A DNA stretch of 52,694 nucleotides from a virus. A model generated the notes under the pieces. The model did no database searches and was not told the DNA's origin. It worked only from the letters and a program-made list of their open reading frames with translations. Numbering within the stretch: the first letter of the stretch is position 1; every line of letters starts with the position of its first letter. The stretch spans positions 1 through 52,694 of IMG/VR virus record IMGVR_UViG_3300035661_000082; one strand, 5' to 3'. This document shows positions 9,289 to 17,941 of the stretch, one piece after another. Both the position numbers and the translations under genes were made by a program.

Positions 9289-9692
9289 ATAGCCTAATTC
9301 TTGCGGTAGCAATATCAATCCTAGTATCTGTGCCTGCTGGCATCGTCATTGGCGTGGATCACGAGAGAAAATCTTGTGAAGCCAAGCGGGTTGCAAGTGT
9401 AGAGCGCGCAATTAAGCAGGCTGAAATTCAGTCATCCATTGATGGATCAATTCTTACAGAAGCCGCAAACCGCAATGCCACTGAGCAGGCAAAAACTCAA
9501 AAAATCATCCGCGAGGTTACTAAGTATGTCGAGCATAAGCGTGTTGAAAGCCCTCCTATTGATGTCGGGCATGGTAGCTGTACTATCGACACTTGCAGGC
9601 TGTGCCTCGCAGCCGAAGCAGTCCACGGTGGAGATGGCTCGATCTGCCCCTGCGGAGCTGATGGTTCCGTGCCAGGCACCAAGCGGCCTTGA
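9285..9692 (+). CDS. Rz: Inner-membrane spanin (Rz-like)
   Basis: The protein has 135 residues. It has an N-terminal transmembrane segment (about residues 3-24, LILAVAISILVSVPAGIVIG), then a charged helical periplasmic domain (RVASVERAIKQAEIQ). This is the i-spanin layout. The o-spanin gene lies inside it in another frame and extends past its stop, the classic Rz/Rz1 arrangement. The C-terminal part with many Cys and Gly residues is the overlapped portion and is probably constrained by the other frame. Together the pair fuses inner and outer membranes in the last step of lysis. Confidence 0.85.
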   Translation: MNSLILAVAISILVSVPAGIVIGVDHERKSCEAKRVASVERAIKQAEIQSSIDGSILTEAANRNATEQAKTQKIIREVTKYVEHKRVESPPIDVGHGSCTIDTCRLCLAAEAVHGGDGSICPCGADGSVPGTKRP

Positions 9693-9807
9693 TGGGAATA
9701 CGTCCGACGACCTGCTTAACGCTTTTATGGTGAATGCACGCGAACACCGAGCATGTGCTGCACGAGTTGATGACTGGATTACTTGGCAAAAGGGAGCGAT
9801 AAAGTGA
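9526..9807 (+). CDS. Rz1: Outer-membrane spanin lipoprotein (Rz1-like)
   Basis: From the ATG at 9526 (GAGG nine bases upstream) the protein has 93 residues. A longer ORF reading from 9439 lacks a signal-like start. The signal peptide (ISVLKALLLMSGMVAVLSTLA) ends in a lipobox LAGC, so Cys26 is the likely lipidated residue. The mature part contains a Pro-containing spacer and a helical C-terminus. It is nested in the i-spanin gene in a different frame and extends beyond it. The stop TGA overlaps the GTG of the next small gene. Confidence 0.85.
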   Translation: MSSISVLKALLLMSGMVAVLSTLAGCASQPKQSTVEMARSAPAELMVPCQAPSGLDGNTSDDLLNAFMVNAREHRACAARVDDWITWQKGAIK

Positions 9808-9962
9808 GTGATGTACAAATTATTGCATTGATTATATTCGTACCTGTGCTTGTTGGGCTTTGCGCATTCGCTGTCTCATTTGGCTGGATAAGCGGCGCAG
9901 TGGTTAGCTCAGACTGGCATGGACTATATGACGACGATGATATGAAGGATCGTAACTCATGA
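9804..9962 (+). CDS. Small membrane protein, GTG start
   Basis: This is a 52-residue protein starting with GTG that overlaps the o-spanin stop (GTGA), with GGGAG seven bases upstream. It has one long hydrophobic segment (IIALIIFVPVLVGLCAFAVS) and an acidic tail with four consecutive Asp residues. The stop overlaps the next start as ATGA. It may help the holin or regulate lysis timing. No family is recognised. Confidence 0.65.
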   Translation: MSDVQIIALIIFVPVLVGLCAFAVSFGWISGAVVSSDWHGLYDDDDMKDRNS

Positions 9963-10288
9963 GTGACAGTGTTGCAGATGCGGTAGTACGCGAAGGAACG
10001 GCTATTGCTGCAACAGCAAATGTAACCAAGGCCGGGGTTATTGGGGCGCTTATATCTGCGTTTGGGTCACAATACACGCTCGTTGCCGTGTCAATAAGTG
10101 TGGCAATCATTTCAATGATTCTCAATGCGTACTTTCAGCACAAAAAACACCAGCGTGAAGAGCTTGAGAGCGCTAGAAACATGGCGCGTGAGGATGAAAA
10201 ACTAGAGCTTCTGCGTGAACAGAATAATCGCGACAAAGAACTGTATGCGCGTAGGTCACAAGCATTAGATAAAGAGCTTGGAAACTAA
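9959..10288 (+). CDS. Probable holin
   Basis: The protein has 109 residues. The N-terminus (residues 1-35) is weakly hydrophobic and Ala/Gly/Thr-rich. It is followed by a clear transmembrane segment at about 40-58 (LVAVSISVAIISMILNA), then a basic and strongly charged helical tail (FQHKKHQREELESARN). This matches phage holins of the HP1/LydA-like kind, which have an Ala-rich first segment, a second membrane helix and a charged C-terminus. It is the last gene of the lysis block. The two smaller membrane proteins nearby are alternatives. Confidence 0.6.
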   Translation: MSDSVADAVVREGTAIAATANVTKAGVIGALISAFGSQYTLVAVSISVAIISMILNAYFQHKKHQREELESARNMAREDEKLELLREQNNRDKELYARRSQALDKELGN

Positions 10289-10314
10289 AGTATTCGCCAT
10301 ACTTCCACAGCCTC

Positions 10315-10359
10315 GCTACTGTTATCCCCGTTTGTAGTAGCGCCAAACAAAGTTTTTTT
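10315..10359 (+). terminator. Weak candidate terminator at the end of the lysis operon
   Basis: A GCTACT/AGTAGC stem (10315-10320 with 10336-10341) is followed twelve bases later by a run of seven T (10353-10359). The lysis operon and the leftward primase gene converge here, so a terminator is expected. The gap between the stem and the T-run makes this a low-confidence call. Confidence 0.3.
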
Positions 10360-10361
10360 AT

Positions 10362-12635
10362 TCACTTCGCATAAAATGTCCTAACTTTTCTAGTCCCATT
10401 GACCGAATCAACAGCCACAACCAATTTCAGTTCAATCATCTTTGTAAGCGCCTTGGCGATGTCGTCACGATTAAACTTTGTGATTCTATTGGAAAGTATG
10501 CCAAGTGTTTCGCCATGCTCTTTATCAATCCTTCCAAGAATTGAGGCAATCAAACGCTTGTCAGGCGCATTGGTATCAGCGTTTTTTGTAACCAGCAACG
10601 CTTTCATTTCAATATCACGATCAACCAAGGCAAACGCCCACCGTACATGCTCAATGGTACGGACGCCGCCTGGCACTGCAAGAATCGTTGAAATTTTAGC
10701 CACCATCTCGTATGCGCGACGCGGTAGAGCCTCTAGCCCATTCACTTCCTTGTATTTGTCACCCATATTCTCAAAATAAGTAAGGATATTATCGAGCGCG
10801 TTTTTTGCATCATCCTCGGTCGGTATTCTTATCCGTTCGCCCTCAAACTCGATGCGCCCACCATCCATATCATAGATGCCGCCGCTGTATAGGCTAGCCA
10901 AGGCGTTTTTAAGACTATTTGGCATGACTGCCTTGCTAAACCCTCTTTTAGCCTTGGGATTCGTCTCAAGCTCATTGACAAGAAGTGATCGCCCGATGAA
11001 ACCATTCTCGGTAGATTCTCGGTTAACAAGCCCGTCAAACGTTGCAGGCGTTGTAAAACCGATGAGTGATAAGAATGGCTTATCAAGACCGTTGTCGATG
11101 GTATCAAGCGCCTTTTTCAGGCTATTGATACGCCTCTCGATTCGCCCGCCTTGGCTATGTCCTTCGTCAAGTGTTTTTTGAGCGGCCGCAAGCTCAGATG
11201 CCATTGCCTTGCGGACTTCTTCTTTAAGATCGCCTGTTAATAGCATTGAGCCATTCACTTTTGAATAAGCTGCCATCAACTGGCCGATCACGCCATCAAG
11301 GTAAGCTGCGCCACCCTTTTTGCGAGCATTTTCGATCTTTGATAGAAGAATCCCAATTTCATCAATGATGTAAAACGCAGCTTGGTGACGTAGTAAATTG
11401 CGCGTGATTTCCTGCTCTGACTTGATCGAGCCGTGCGTTGCAAGATGGATTCCTGCCGCCCGGTGGATGTCAGTCATCGCTTGCATGATTGATTCTTTAC
11501 CTGTTCCAGACCCGGCCACGCAGAACGTGAAAAGATTTAGACCTACGCCATCGAGTCCATCAGTGTATCGAAGCCCGGCAACATTACCCATTGCCGTTAG
11601 AGCCGCGGCAACTGCAAGCGTTTCACGCGGGTTACGGCACTGGCTGTTAATCCATTCACAGACCTCGCCGACAAACCCGGGTGGGCGCAATAAATCAACG
11701 CCTTGTTTGCTACATGGGAACACATCATCAATGACTGCTGGAACATCAAAATCAACATCAGGACTAAACGTGACTGGTTGCCTCCACCCAGCCTCCTCGG
11801 CGTAATGGGCAAGCGTGCCTATGGTGACGGGATTAAGTGACTTTCCAAAGCTGTGCCATCGCTTTGTTAGCGCCTCAGCCCCTGGATACTTTGTAGAACT
11901 TCCTCTGCTCCAGTTGTCCCACACATCAAACGCCGCGCCCCCGCTGGCATGGTGAAGCGCCGCGCCAACTCGAAACCAAGTCTCATAATCGCAATCGGGG
12001 GATAAAACAGCAACCATATCGGCCAAGATTGCGTCCGAAACATCCATAAATTCAGCGCCTTCGATGCGCGCACGGTATGTTTCAGGTTTTGTTAGCGCCT
12101 TAACAAGGCTTTCAGGCGCATCATCAATTTCGCTTGGTGATCCGACAAGAACTTTGTATGTGTTACCCGACTTGTGCAGGCTGCCCGCCCCAACAACAAA
12201 CCCGCTCGACTTAAAATCAATGCCTGGATAGTCATTAAGATGACTTAGAAGCGGAACATCGCCCCCAATCTTAAAATAAAGATGTTTTGAACCACCGCCC
12301 GAACCCGTCTCAACGATGAAGGATGCGCCACCAATTTCAGGAAACGCTTCTGAAAGTTTTCTGAACGATTCGATACCACCGTTGCGTGCGTCTATGTCAA
12401 TGACTAAAAGTCCTTTAACCAGCACGCCATAACCTGTATCGAACGTGCCGATTTTTTCCATTGTCTCAATAGCTTCGTCAGACCAGTCCGGCGTGTGCTG
12501 CCAATTTGAGAACATTGGGTGTTTGAATGCGGCATTGCAGTCAGTGTTTCTACACTTGCATGAGCCATCATGGTTGCCTCCGTACAGCCCAAAAACTTTA
12601 TAGCCAAGCTCTGCAAACGTTCTGTAAAGCATCAT
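10362..12635 (-). CDS. Primase-helicase (Prim-Pol plus DUF3987-type ATPase)
   Basis: The protein has 757 residues. The N-terminal part carries a Prim-Pol signature: VIDIDAR (metal-binding Asp residues) and a SGGGSKHLYF stretch, both typical of phage bifunctional primase/polymerase domains. The C-terminal half has an ATPase with Walker A GSGTGKES and the length of the DUF3987 family. It would make primers and unwind DNA for phage replication. Its start overlaps the stop of the small HTH gene (ATGA). Although it is transcribed opposite to the recombination genes at 12969, the two units share one divergent control region. Confidence 0.85.
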   Translation of the reverse strand: MMLYRTFAELGYKVFGLYGGNHDGSCKCRNTDCNAAFKHPMFSNWQHTPDWSDEAIETMEKIGTFDTGYGVLVKGLLVIDIDARNGGIESFRKLSEAFPEIGGASFIVETGSGGGSKHLYFKIGGDVPLLSHLNDYPGIDFKSSGFVVGAGSLHKSGNTYKVLVGSPSEIDDAPESLVKALTKPETYRARIEGAEFMDVSDAILADMVAVLSPDCDYETWFRVGAALHHASGGAAFDVWDNWSRGSSTKYPGAEALTKRWHSFGKSLNPVTIGTLAHYAEEAGWRQPVTFSPDVDFDVPAVIDDVFPCSKQGVDLLRPPGFVGEVCEWINSQCRNPRETLAVAAALTAMGNVAGLRYTDGLDGVGLNLFTFCVAGSGTGKESIMQAMTDIHRAAGIHLATHGSIKSEQEITRNLLRHQAAFYIIDEIGILLSKIENARKKGGAAYLDGVIGQLMAAYSKVNGSMLLTGDLKEEVRKAMASELAAAQKTLDEGHSQGGRIERRINSLKKALDTIDNGLDKPFLSLIGFTTPATFDGLVNRESTENGFIGRSLLVNELETNPKAKRGFSKAVMPNSLKNALASLYSGGIYDMDGGRIEFEGERIRIPTEDDAKNALDNILTYFENMGDKYKEVNGLEALPRRAYEMVAKISTILAVPGGVRTIEHVRWAFALVDRDIEMKALLVTKNADTNAPDKRLIASILGRIDKEHGETLGILSNRITKFNRDDIAKALTKMIELKLVVAVDSVNGTRKVRTFYAK

Positions 12636-12826
12636 TGTTGTTTGCCGATAAAGAATTGTGACAACTTTTCAACTGTTTCGTAGGTCGCATTGCGATGATT
12701 AACAAGCCGGTAAACCAAGTTTTTATGGATGCCTGCCGCCTCTGCAACGGCAGCTAGATTCATAAATTTCAATCGGTCGCGTATCTCATCAATGGATAGG
12801 ATTTTTTTGTGTTCGGTGGTGTTCAT
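12632..12826 (-). CDS. Cro/CI-like HTH regulator
   Basis: The protein has 64 residues. The helix-turn-helix region (LAAVAEAAGIHKNLVYRLVN) covers about residues 24-43. It has no dimerisation domain beyond a short tail, so it resembles Cro more than CI. It is the first gene of the leftward primase unit and faces the promoter/operator at 12883-12915, making it a likely autoregulator that also controls the rightward recombination operon. It is a paralogue of the small HTH protein at 19181-19366: they share the ID/EEI...LK..NL.AVA..AG pattern. Confidence 0.75.
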   Translation of the reverse strand: MNTTEHKKILSIDEIRDRLKFMNLAAVAEAAGIHKNLVYRLVNHRNATYETVEKLSQFFIGKQQ

Positions 12827-12882
12827 GGTTGTGTGCCCTCTTGGCTAAATTTCATGGTTGAAAAAAATATTTTCATATTGTG

Positions 12883-12915
12883 TTGCAATAGTAGCAAATT
12901 TCATTATTATTGCAA
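12883..12915 (+). promoter_or_regulatory. Rightward promoter overlapped by an inverted repeat
   Basis: TTGCAA at 12883-12888 and TATTAT at 12905-12910 are separated by 16 bases, a reasonable sigma-70 promoter for the gene at 12969. The inverted repeat TTGCAATA (12883-12890) and TATTGCAA (12908-12915) covers both promoter elements, the layout of an operator that blocks polymerase. The Cro-like protein encoded just to the left is the obvious candidate ligand. Confidence 0.55.
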
Positions 12916-12968
12916 ACGTAGAGAAAAGAAAGCGCGACCTCTACCGCGCAAGCACAAGAGGAAAAACT

Positions 12969-13802
12969 ATGAGCACATTGGCTCAACTGGTTGAAAAACC
13001 AAAAGACACGCCGATTATTTTAACGATTCTCGGTGATTCTGGCCTTGGGAAAACATCCCTTGCCTGTACCTTTCCGTCACCCATTGTCATCCGTGGCGAG
13101 GACGGTCTTCAATCAATCCCAGATGGTAGACGACCTGATGCGCTTCCGCTGATTGAAAAAGCAGATCAGCTATGGGATCAACTCATGATTCTGATTCAAC
13201 AAGATCACGAGTATAAGACGCTCGTGATTGATAGCGTAACTGCGCTGGAGCGGATTTTCATCCAGAACATTTTGGATGCTGACCCCAAGAAACCAGCATC
13301 AATCAACCAGGCTCTTGGCGGATACGGCAATGGTGCTGCCGCTGTAGGGGCAATGCACCAGCGCGTGCGTAAAGCATGTGGTGTATTGCGCGACCGAAAA
13401 GGTATGCACATCGTCTTCATTGCCCACGCTGAAACTGAAACCATTACGCCCCCGGACGATGAAGACTATACGCGCTACAGTCTTCGCTTGGGCAAGAAGT
13501 CTATCGCCCCCTACGTTGATGACGTAGATATGGTTGCATTCGTTAAGCTTGCAACATTCACGATGGGCGAAGAGGGCAAGCGAAAGGCTATCTCAACAGG
13601 TGAGCGTGTTGTGATTGCCCACGCCACGGCTTCAAATGTATCTAAAAACCGCTACGGAATTGAAGAAGACATTCCATTTGTAAAAGGTGTGAATCCGTTT
13701 ATTCCTTTTATTCCTTCGCTTCGATCTAATCGATCTAAGCCTTCTGTAGCAATCAAAGCTGCACTAGAGGCTGCAAACCAACCAATCACCGAATCTAACT
13801 AA
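12969..13802 (+). CDS. Sak4-like RecA-fold ATPase (recombination)
   Basis: From the ATG at 12969, with AGAGG eight bases upstream, the protein has 277 residues. An upstream ATG at 12858 would overlap the promoter and add an unrelated basic hydrophobic segment, so it is rejected. Walker A is GDSGLGKTS (near residue 23) and Walker B is LVIDSVT. The family is the AAA_24 phage nucleotide-binding group that includes Sak4 single-strand annealing recombinases. It is followed by an SSB-like gene and a YqaJ exonuclease, a common recombination module. Confidence 0.8.
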   Translation: MSTLAQLVEKPKDTPIILTILGDSGLGKTSLACTFPSPIVIRGEDGLQSIPDGRRPDALPLIEKADQLWDQLMILIQQDHEYKTLVIDSVTALERIFIQNILDADPKKPASINQALGGYGNGAAAVGAMHQRVRKACGVLRDRKGMHIVFIAHAETETITPPDDEDYTRYSLRLGKKSIAPYVDDVDMVAFVKLATFTMGEEGKRKAISTGERVVIAHATASNVSKNRYGIEEDIPFVKGVNPFIPFIPSLRSNRSKPSVAIKAALEAANQPITESN

Positions 13803-13814
13803 GAGGAATCTATC

Positions 13815-14333
13815 ATGGCAAATTTTTGGGACTTATCCGACGGCTCACAAGCCGAGCAAACAAACACTTTCGACTCTGGAAGCATTGTTCTCATCCCTGA
13901 CAATACAACAGCCTTAGCCGTTATCGAGGAAGCCTCATGGAAGACTGGCTTTGAAGGCGCACCCGACCTAATCTCAATTCGCTGGAACATCGTCAAGCCC
14001 ATTGAGTTTAAGGGGCAGAAGGTATTCCAAAAAATTAAGGTGAAGGATGACGACGCAAAGGTATCTGACAAATCCAAGCGCATGTTGATGGCGATTGACA
14101 TGAATGCCGGTGGGAAGCTTGCAAAGCTGAACAAAGAGCCGTCCGACAATGATCTGATGGCAAACCTCATGTACAAACCTATGGTCATTAAGATCATGGT
14201 GTGGAAGATGAATGACAAGGAAGGAAACTGGGTATCAGCCGTAGCTCCCGTAAAAGCAGGAACAGAAGTTCCAGTTCTAGAAGTGCCTAAGCAGACCAAA
14301 AAAGCCGATGACTTTGGCGATGTTCCTTTTTAA
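13815..14333 (+). CDS. SSB-like protein (DUF669-type)
   Basis: The protein has 172 residues. AAGAGG lies a short distance before the ATG. The core is beta-rich (RWNIVKPIEFKGQKVFQKIKV) and the C-terminus ends in DDFGDVPF, which copies the acidic DDDIPF-type tip of bacterial SSB that recruits partner proteins. The neighbours are a RecA-fold ATPase and an exonuclease. The name DUF669 is inferred from length, position and the tail; the binding activity is not proven by the sequence. Confidence 0.7.
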   Translation: MANFWDLSDGSQAEQTNTFDSGSIVLIPDNTTALAVIEEASWKTGFEGAPDLISIRWNIVKPIEFKGQKVFQKIKVKDDDAKVSDKSKRMLMAIDMNAGGKLAKLNKEPSDNDLMANLMYKPMVIKIMVWKMNDKEGNWVSAVAPVKAGTEVPVLEVPKQTKKADDFGDVPF

Positions 14334-14358
14334 TTGATTGCATTTTTAATTGATTGCA
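14327..14358. repeat. 16-bp tandem duplication at the SSB stop codon
   Basis: Two perfect copies of a 16-bp unit (14327-14342 and 14343-14358) start within the last codon and stop of the SSB-like gene. The first copy contains the stop codon. It is probably a slippage duplication that leaves the protein intact, and it is followed immediately by the terminator. Confidence 0.8.
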
Positions 14359-14360
14359 TT

Positions 14361-14388
14361 GCCACGGATATATTCCGTGGCTTTTTTT
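14361..14388 (+). terminator. Rho-independent terminator after the SSB-like gene
   Basis: GCCACGGA (14361-14368) pairs perfectly with TCCGTGGC (14374-14381) around a five-base loop, followed by a run of T. It lies between the SSB-like and exonuclease genes, so it may reduce readthrough into the downstream genes and set their relative expression. Confidence 0.85.
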
Positions 14389-14400
14389 GAGGAATAAATT

Positions 14401-15294
14401 ATGAACACACAAGAAATCAAACAGCGCACACAAGAATGGTTTGAATCACGTAAGGGGCGCGTGACTGCGTCTAGCGTTGGAGCAATCCTTGGCCTATCGC
14501 CACACATGACATCCGGCGACGTGCTACGAATGATGGTGCGCGAATACCACGGCGCTGAGCGCGAGTTCAAAGGAAACGCAGCGACCGAGTGGGGAACTAT
14601 TAACGAGGATGCTGCAAAATGGGAATTTCAGATAGAGCACGGAATCACGATTAGCGAGTGCGGGTTTTACACGTGGGGCGATTGGGCAGGGGCTTCACCT
14701 GACGGGATTCTAAACGTTGAAGATGAAGGAAAAGATTTAACCATCATCGAAATTAAATGCCCATATGGGTTGAAGGACAATAAAGAGCCAGTATTCAAAA
14801 CGATTGAAGAACAGCCACACTACTACGCACAAATTCAGTTCCAACTCTATTGCGCAGATATGGCACAGTGCTATTTTTACCAATGGACACCTTACGACAC
14901 AAAGACTGAAATAGTTGGAGTTAACGATGAATGGCTGCGTGAAAACATTCCTAAGCTGGAAGAATTTCACAAAATCTACCTATCCGAGCTTAACAACCCT
15001 GAACACCTCGAGCCAAGGCGCAAGTCCATTGAAACCATTGAGGCACGTCAACTCCTTTCTGAATATGACCGCCTAAGCCATGAAATCGACCTGGCTGAAC
15101 AAGCCAAAAAAGACATCATGGATGACCTTGTCAAGATTGCAGGAGATAAAGACGCTCTTATTTGTGGCCGCAAGCTTACCAAGGTTGAAAAGTCCGGTGC
15201 TGTATCGTATGCCAAAGCAATCAAGGCGTTACTGCCAAGCGCAGACCTTGAACCCTATCGAGGCAAGCCTAGTATTTTTTGGAAGTTGACATGA
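14401..15294 (+). CDS. YqaJ-type viral recombinase exonuclease
   Basis: The protein has 297 residues. GAGG precedes the ATG. The YqaJ/lambda-exonuclease fold signature is present: N-terminal RTQEWFESRKGRVTASSVGA, then ASPDG (Asp), EIKCP (the E-x-K pair), and HYYAQIQFQ (Gln). These are the metal-binding residues of PD-(D/E)XK 5'-3' exonucleases that make 3' tails for annealing. The adjacent Sak4-like ATPase is the probable partner. The C-terminus (VSYAKAIKALLP, FWKL) is typical of the phage members. Confidence 0.9.
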   Translation: MNTQEIKQRTQEWFESRKGRVTASSVGAILGLSPHMTSGDVLRMMVREYHGAEREFKGNAATEWGTINEDAAKWEFQIEHGITISECGFYTWGDWAGASPDGILNVEDEGKDLTIIEIKCPYGLKDNKEPVFKTIEEQPHYYAQIQFQLYCADMAQCYFYQWTPYDTKTEIVGVNDEWLRENIPKLEEFHKIYLSELNNPEHLEPRRKSIETIEARQLLSEYDRLSHEIDLAEQAKKDIMDDLVKIAGDKDALICGRKLTKVEKSGAVSYAKAIKALLPSADLEPYRGKPSIFWKLT

Positions 15295-17069
15295 AGCTTC
15301 GCCCCTACCAGCAACTTGCGCATGATTCGGTGATGGGTTGGGTGCGCTATTCTCGTGAGCCATGCTTGATTGAGGCCGCAACAGGCGCTGGGAAAAGCCT
15401 CATTATTGCTGCATTGGCTGAAAGTATGCGCACCATATCAGGCGGAAAGCATGTTTTATGCCTAGCCCCAAACGCCGAGCTAGTTATACAGAATCGTGAG
15501 AAGTATTTGGCCACTGGAAACTCTGCCAGCCTTTATTCAGCATCGGCTGGCCAAAAGTGCTTGCGCTATCCTGTTGTATTTGCAACTCCTGGCACATTCA
15601 AAAGCAAGGCGTACGCGATTGGCGAAAGGTTCTGCGCTGTTATTGTTGATGAGGCGCATCGCATATCGCCCGTGATCATCAACATCATTGAAGACATGAA
15701 GGAAAAAAACCAAAACCTTCGCGTTATTGGTCTATCAGCCACACCATACCGCATGGGCACTGGTTACATTTACCGCATGGATGAAAAGGGGCGTGCAAAC
15801 AGTGATACCAAGGCGAAAGACCCGTATTTCACGGCGAAAGTATTCACGATTACAGCCAAGGAGCTTATCGGGAAAGGATTTCTAACGCCACCAGTGATTG
15901 GATCAATTAACGGTGAACATTACGATGCGAAAAGCCTTGAACTCAATTCGCGTGGGCAATTCAACGCAGCAGACATCGACCGCGCATTCGTTGGGCATGG
16001 GCGCAAAACGTCGGCCATTGTGAACAACGTGGTTGAACAGAGCCGCAGCAGAAAAGGCGTGCTTTTGTACGCTGCCACTGTTGCCCATGCCTATGAAATT
16101 CTTGCGTCACTGCCTAAAGAACTATCCGCTATCATTACGGGTGAGACACCGGCCAAGGAGCGTGCAGATATTATTGCGCGTTTCAAGTCACAAAAAATAA
16201 AGTACCTGGTTAACCGTGACGTGCTTACTACGGGTTTCGACGCGCCCCATGTAGATGTGATTGCGCTGCTACGCGCAACTGAGTCTGAGAGTTTATTACA
16301 GCAGATTGTCGGGCGAGGCATGAGGCTATCGCCGGATAAAGAAAACTTTCTAGTTCTGGACTACGCAGAAAATATCGAGCGCCACTGCCCGGATGGTGAC
16401 TTGTTCAATCCTGACGTTAAGGTGAGAGGTGGCGATAGCGAAGCTGGTGAACTTGAAGTGCATTGCCCACTATGCAGCACCATTAACTCATTCACGGCGC
16501 GTCCTAATCCTGAAAACTATGATGTGACAAAAGACGGGTACTTTTCACTGCATGGTGGCGTTATTGAAATAGGTTTCGGTGACAAAAAATACCCGCTTCC
16601 TTCACACTTTGGGCGGCGATGCTTTGGCGAACACAAAGATGGATCAAGATGCGAGTACCGATGGAGCGCCAAAGAATGCCCCGAGTGTGGTGGCGATAAC
16701 GATATTGCCGCTCGGTATTGTTCGCATTGCAAAGCCGAACTTATAGACCCAAACGAGAAGTTAATCGCTGATTTTGTGGCGGCTAAAAAAGACCCTGAAA
16801 ATGTGCAAACGGACAAAGTACTAAGTTTTTCAGTGTCTGACCACATTACTCAAAAGGGCGAATCATGGAAGAAAATAACCGTTCAAACTGAATACCGATC
16901 ATTCAGGGTGTTCATGAATCCGAATCGAAAAGAGTATGCTAAGGTTATTGAAGTCACACATGATGGAAAGAAACCATATACTGTTACGTACCGCAAAGAA
17001 AAATCAAGCACGTTTTTCAAAATCCTAGCCTTCAACCTGCCCGAAGATGTTGCACCAAATGCAAAGTAA
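15291..17069 (+). CDS. DEAH-box superfamily 2 helicase with zinc ribbon
   Basis: The ATG at 15291 overlaps the exonuclease stop (ATGA) with GGAAG just upstream; an in-frame TTG at 15279 is rejected. The protein has 592 residues. Motifs in order: Q-like LRPYQQLAHDS, Walker A ATGAGKS, DEAH box (VDEAHRI), motif III (LSATPYR), and motif VI (QQIVGRGMRLS). Two CxxC clusters follow (CPLCS near 390; CPECGG ... CSHC near 465), forming a zinc ribbon. The layout resembles phage UvsW-like and type III restriction Res-like helicases used in replication fork restart. It is translationally coupled to the exonuclease. Confidence 0.85.
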   Translation: MKLRPYQQLAHDSVMGWVRYSREPCLIEAATGAGKSLIIAALAESMRTISGGKHVLCLAPNAELVIQNREKYLATGNSASLYSASAGQKCLRYPVVFATPGTFKSKAYAIGERFCAVIVDEAHRISPVIINIIEDMKEKNQNLRVIGLSATPYRMGTGYIYRMDEKGRANSDTKAKDPYFTAKVFTITAKELIGKGFLTPPVIGSINGEHYDAKSLELNSRGQFNAADIDRAFVGHGRKTSAIVNNVVEQSRSRKGVLLYAATVAHAYEILASLPKELSAIITGETPAKERADIIARFKSQKIKYLVNRDVLTTGFDAPHVDVIALLRATESESLLQQIVGRGMRLSPDKENFLVLDYAENIERHCPDGDLFNPDVKVRGGDSEAGELEVHCPLCSTINSFTARPNPENYDVTKDGYFSLHGGVIEIGFGDKKYPLPSHFGRRCFGEHKDGSRCEYRWSAKECPECGGDNDIAARYCSHCKAELIDPNEKLIADFVAAKKDPENVQTDKVLSFSVSDHITQKGESWKKITVQTEYRSFRVFMNPNRKEYAKVIEVTHDGKKPYTVTYRKEKSSTFFKILAFNLPEDVAPNAK

Positions 17070-17433
17070 GAAAACAATCACGACGAAAAATAAAAAGCCA
17101 ATGCCAACCGAGCATGCTGAACAAGTCCACTTTGTTCAATGGATGGAAAAGAATCATCCAGGCGTTCGATTATTTGCGATACCCAATGGCGGATTTAGGC
17201 ACGCAGCTACAGCAACGAAACTCAAAGATGAAGGCGTTCGCCCAGGTGTGCCAGACATAATGATACCCGCGCTTCACCTGTTCATTGAAATGAAACGGGA
17301 AAAAGGCGGGCGCTTGTCTGCTGAGCAAAAGGACTGGATAGCGTACCTAAAAGAATGCGGCTATCAAGTAGAAGTATGTGCTGGCTCGCTTGAGTCAATC
17401 GCTGTAGTTAATAATTGCTTTGCACATACATAG
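17047..17433 (+). CDS. VRR-NUC domain nuclease
   Basis: The protein has up to 128 residues. The virus-type replication-repair nuclease pattern is clear: EHAEQVHFVQWMEKNHPG, IPNGG, GVRPGVPDIM, FIEMKREKGGRLSAEQKDW, and GYQVEVC. The catalytic residues are in PDI and E-x-K. The start is uncertain: ATG 17047 and 17059 overlap the helicase end, and ATG 17101 leaves the conserved core intact. Phage VRR-NUC proteins are thought to cut branched DNA. It closes the recombination operon. Confidence 0.85.
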   Translation: MLHQMQSKKTITTKNKKPMPTEHAEQVHFVQWMEKNHPGVRLFAIPNGGFRHAATATKLKDEGVRPGVPDIMIPALHLFIEMKREKGGRLSAEQKDWIAYLKECGYQVEVCAGSLESIAVVNNCFAHT

Positions 17434-17521
17434 CAGGACATACCTTTAAGCCAAACGCGCAAAGGATATTAGTGGGATTACTTCCAGTCTGTATAGTTGA
17501 AAGTCTACGACTGGGCGATTT

Positions 17522-17917
17522 TTATTTGACCGTACCCCAGTCATGTTTTTTATCGAGTTCACGCGCTCGAATTGTGATGGTTGCGTTGGACTTTTTAAGT
17601 TCGTGCCGAGCTTCTTGCGCAGGTGTCTTGGTGTTTTTTGCTGGATTTTCGCCATTAACCATATGTGCCACCGCGTTGGAAAAGTTTCCATTCCATAGCG
17701 AAAGATTGGCTTTTGGAAAGTTCTTAGGCACCCATGTTTGAACTCTTTCCACCATGAGCTGATGTTTTATTATCCCGTGATCGCTTGCCGTCTTGTTAAG
17801 ATCGGCAAAGTCTATGTACCCCTTGTGCCCTCCTACGCAACGTACTGTTTCTATTAGTTGCAAATCAAGCTGCCATGCACGGACAATTTCTTCCGCCATT
17901 GTTTTAGTTAGTTTCAT
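17522..17917 (-). CDS. Hypothetical protein
   Basis: The protein has 131 residues and a well-placed AGGA before its ATG. It is basic in its C-terminal half (ELKKSNATITIRARELDKKHDW). It probably lies in the same leftward unit as the methyltransferase. I do not recognise the family. Its tail end faces the VRR-NUC gene with about 90 bases of spacer, in which I see no strong terminator. Confidence 0.65.
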   Translation of the reverse strand: MKLTKTMAEEIVRAWQLDLQLIETVRCVGGHKGYIDFADLNKTASDHGIIKHQLMVERVQTWVPKNFPKANLSLWNGNFSNAVAHMVNGENPAKNTKTPAQEARHELKKSNATITIRARELDKKHDWGTVK

Positions 17918-17941
17918 TCGTCATCCTAAACACAGTGATTT

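Noticed and set aside
12858-12968. Upstream in-frame extension of the Sak4-like gene
   Set aside because: It covers the promoter/operator and has no ribosome site; the ATG at 12969 has a good one.
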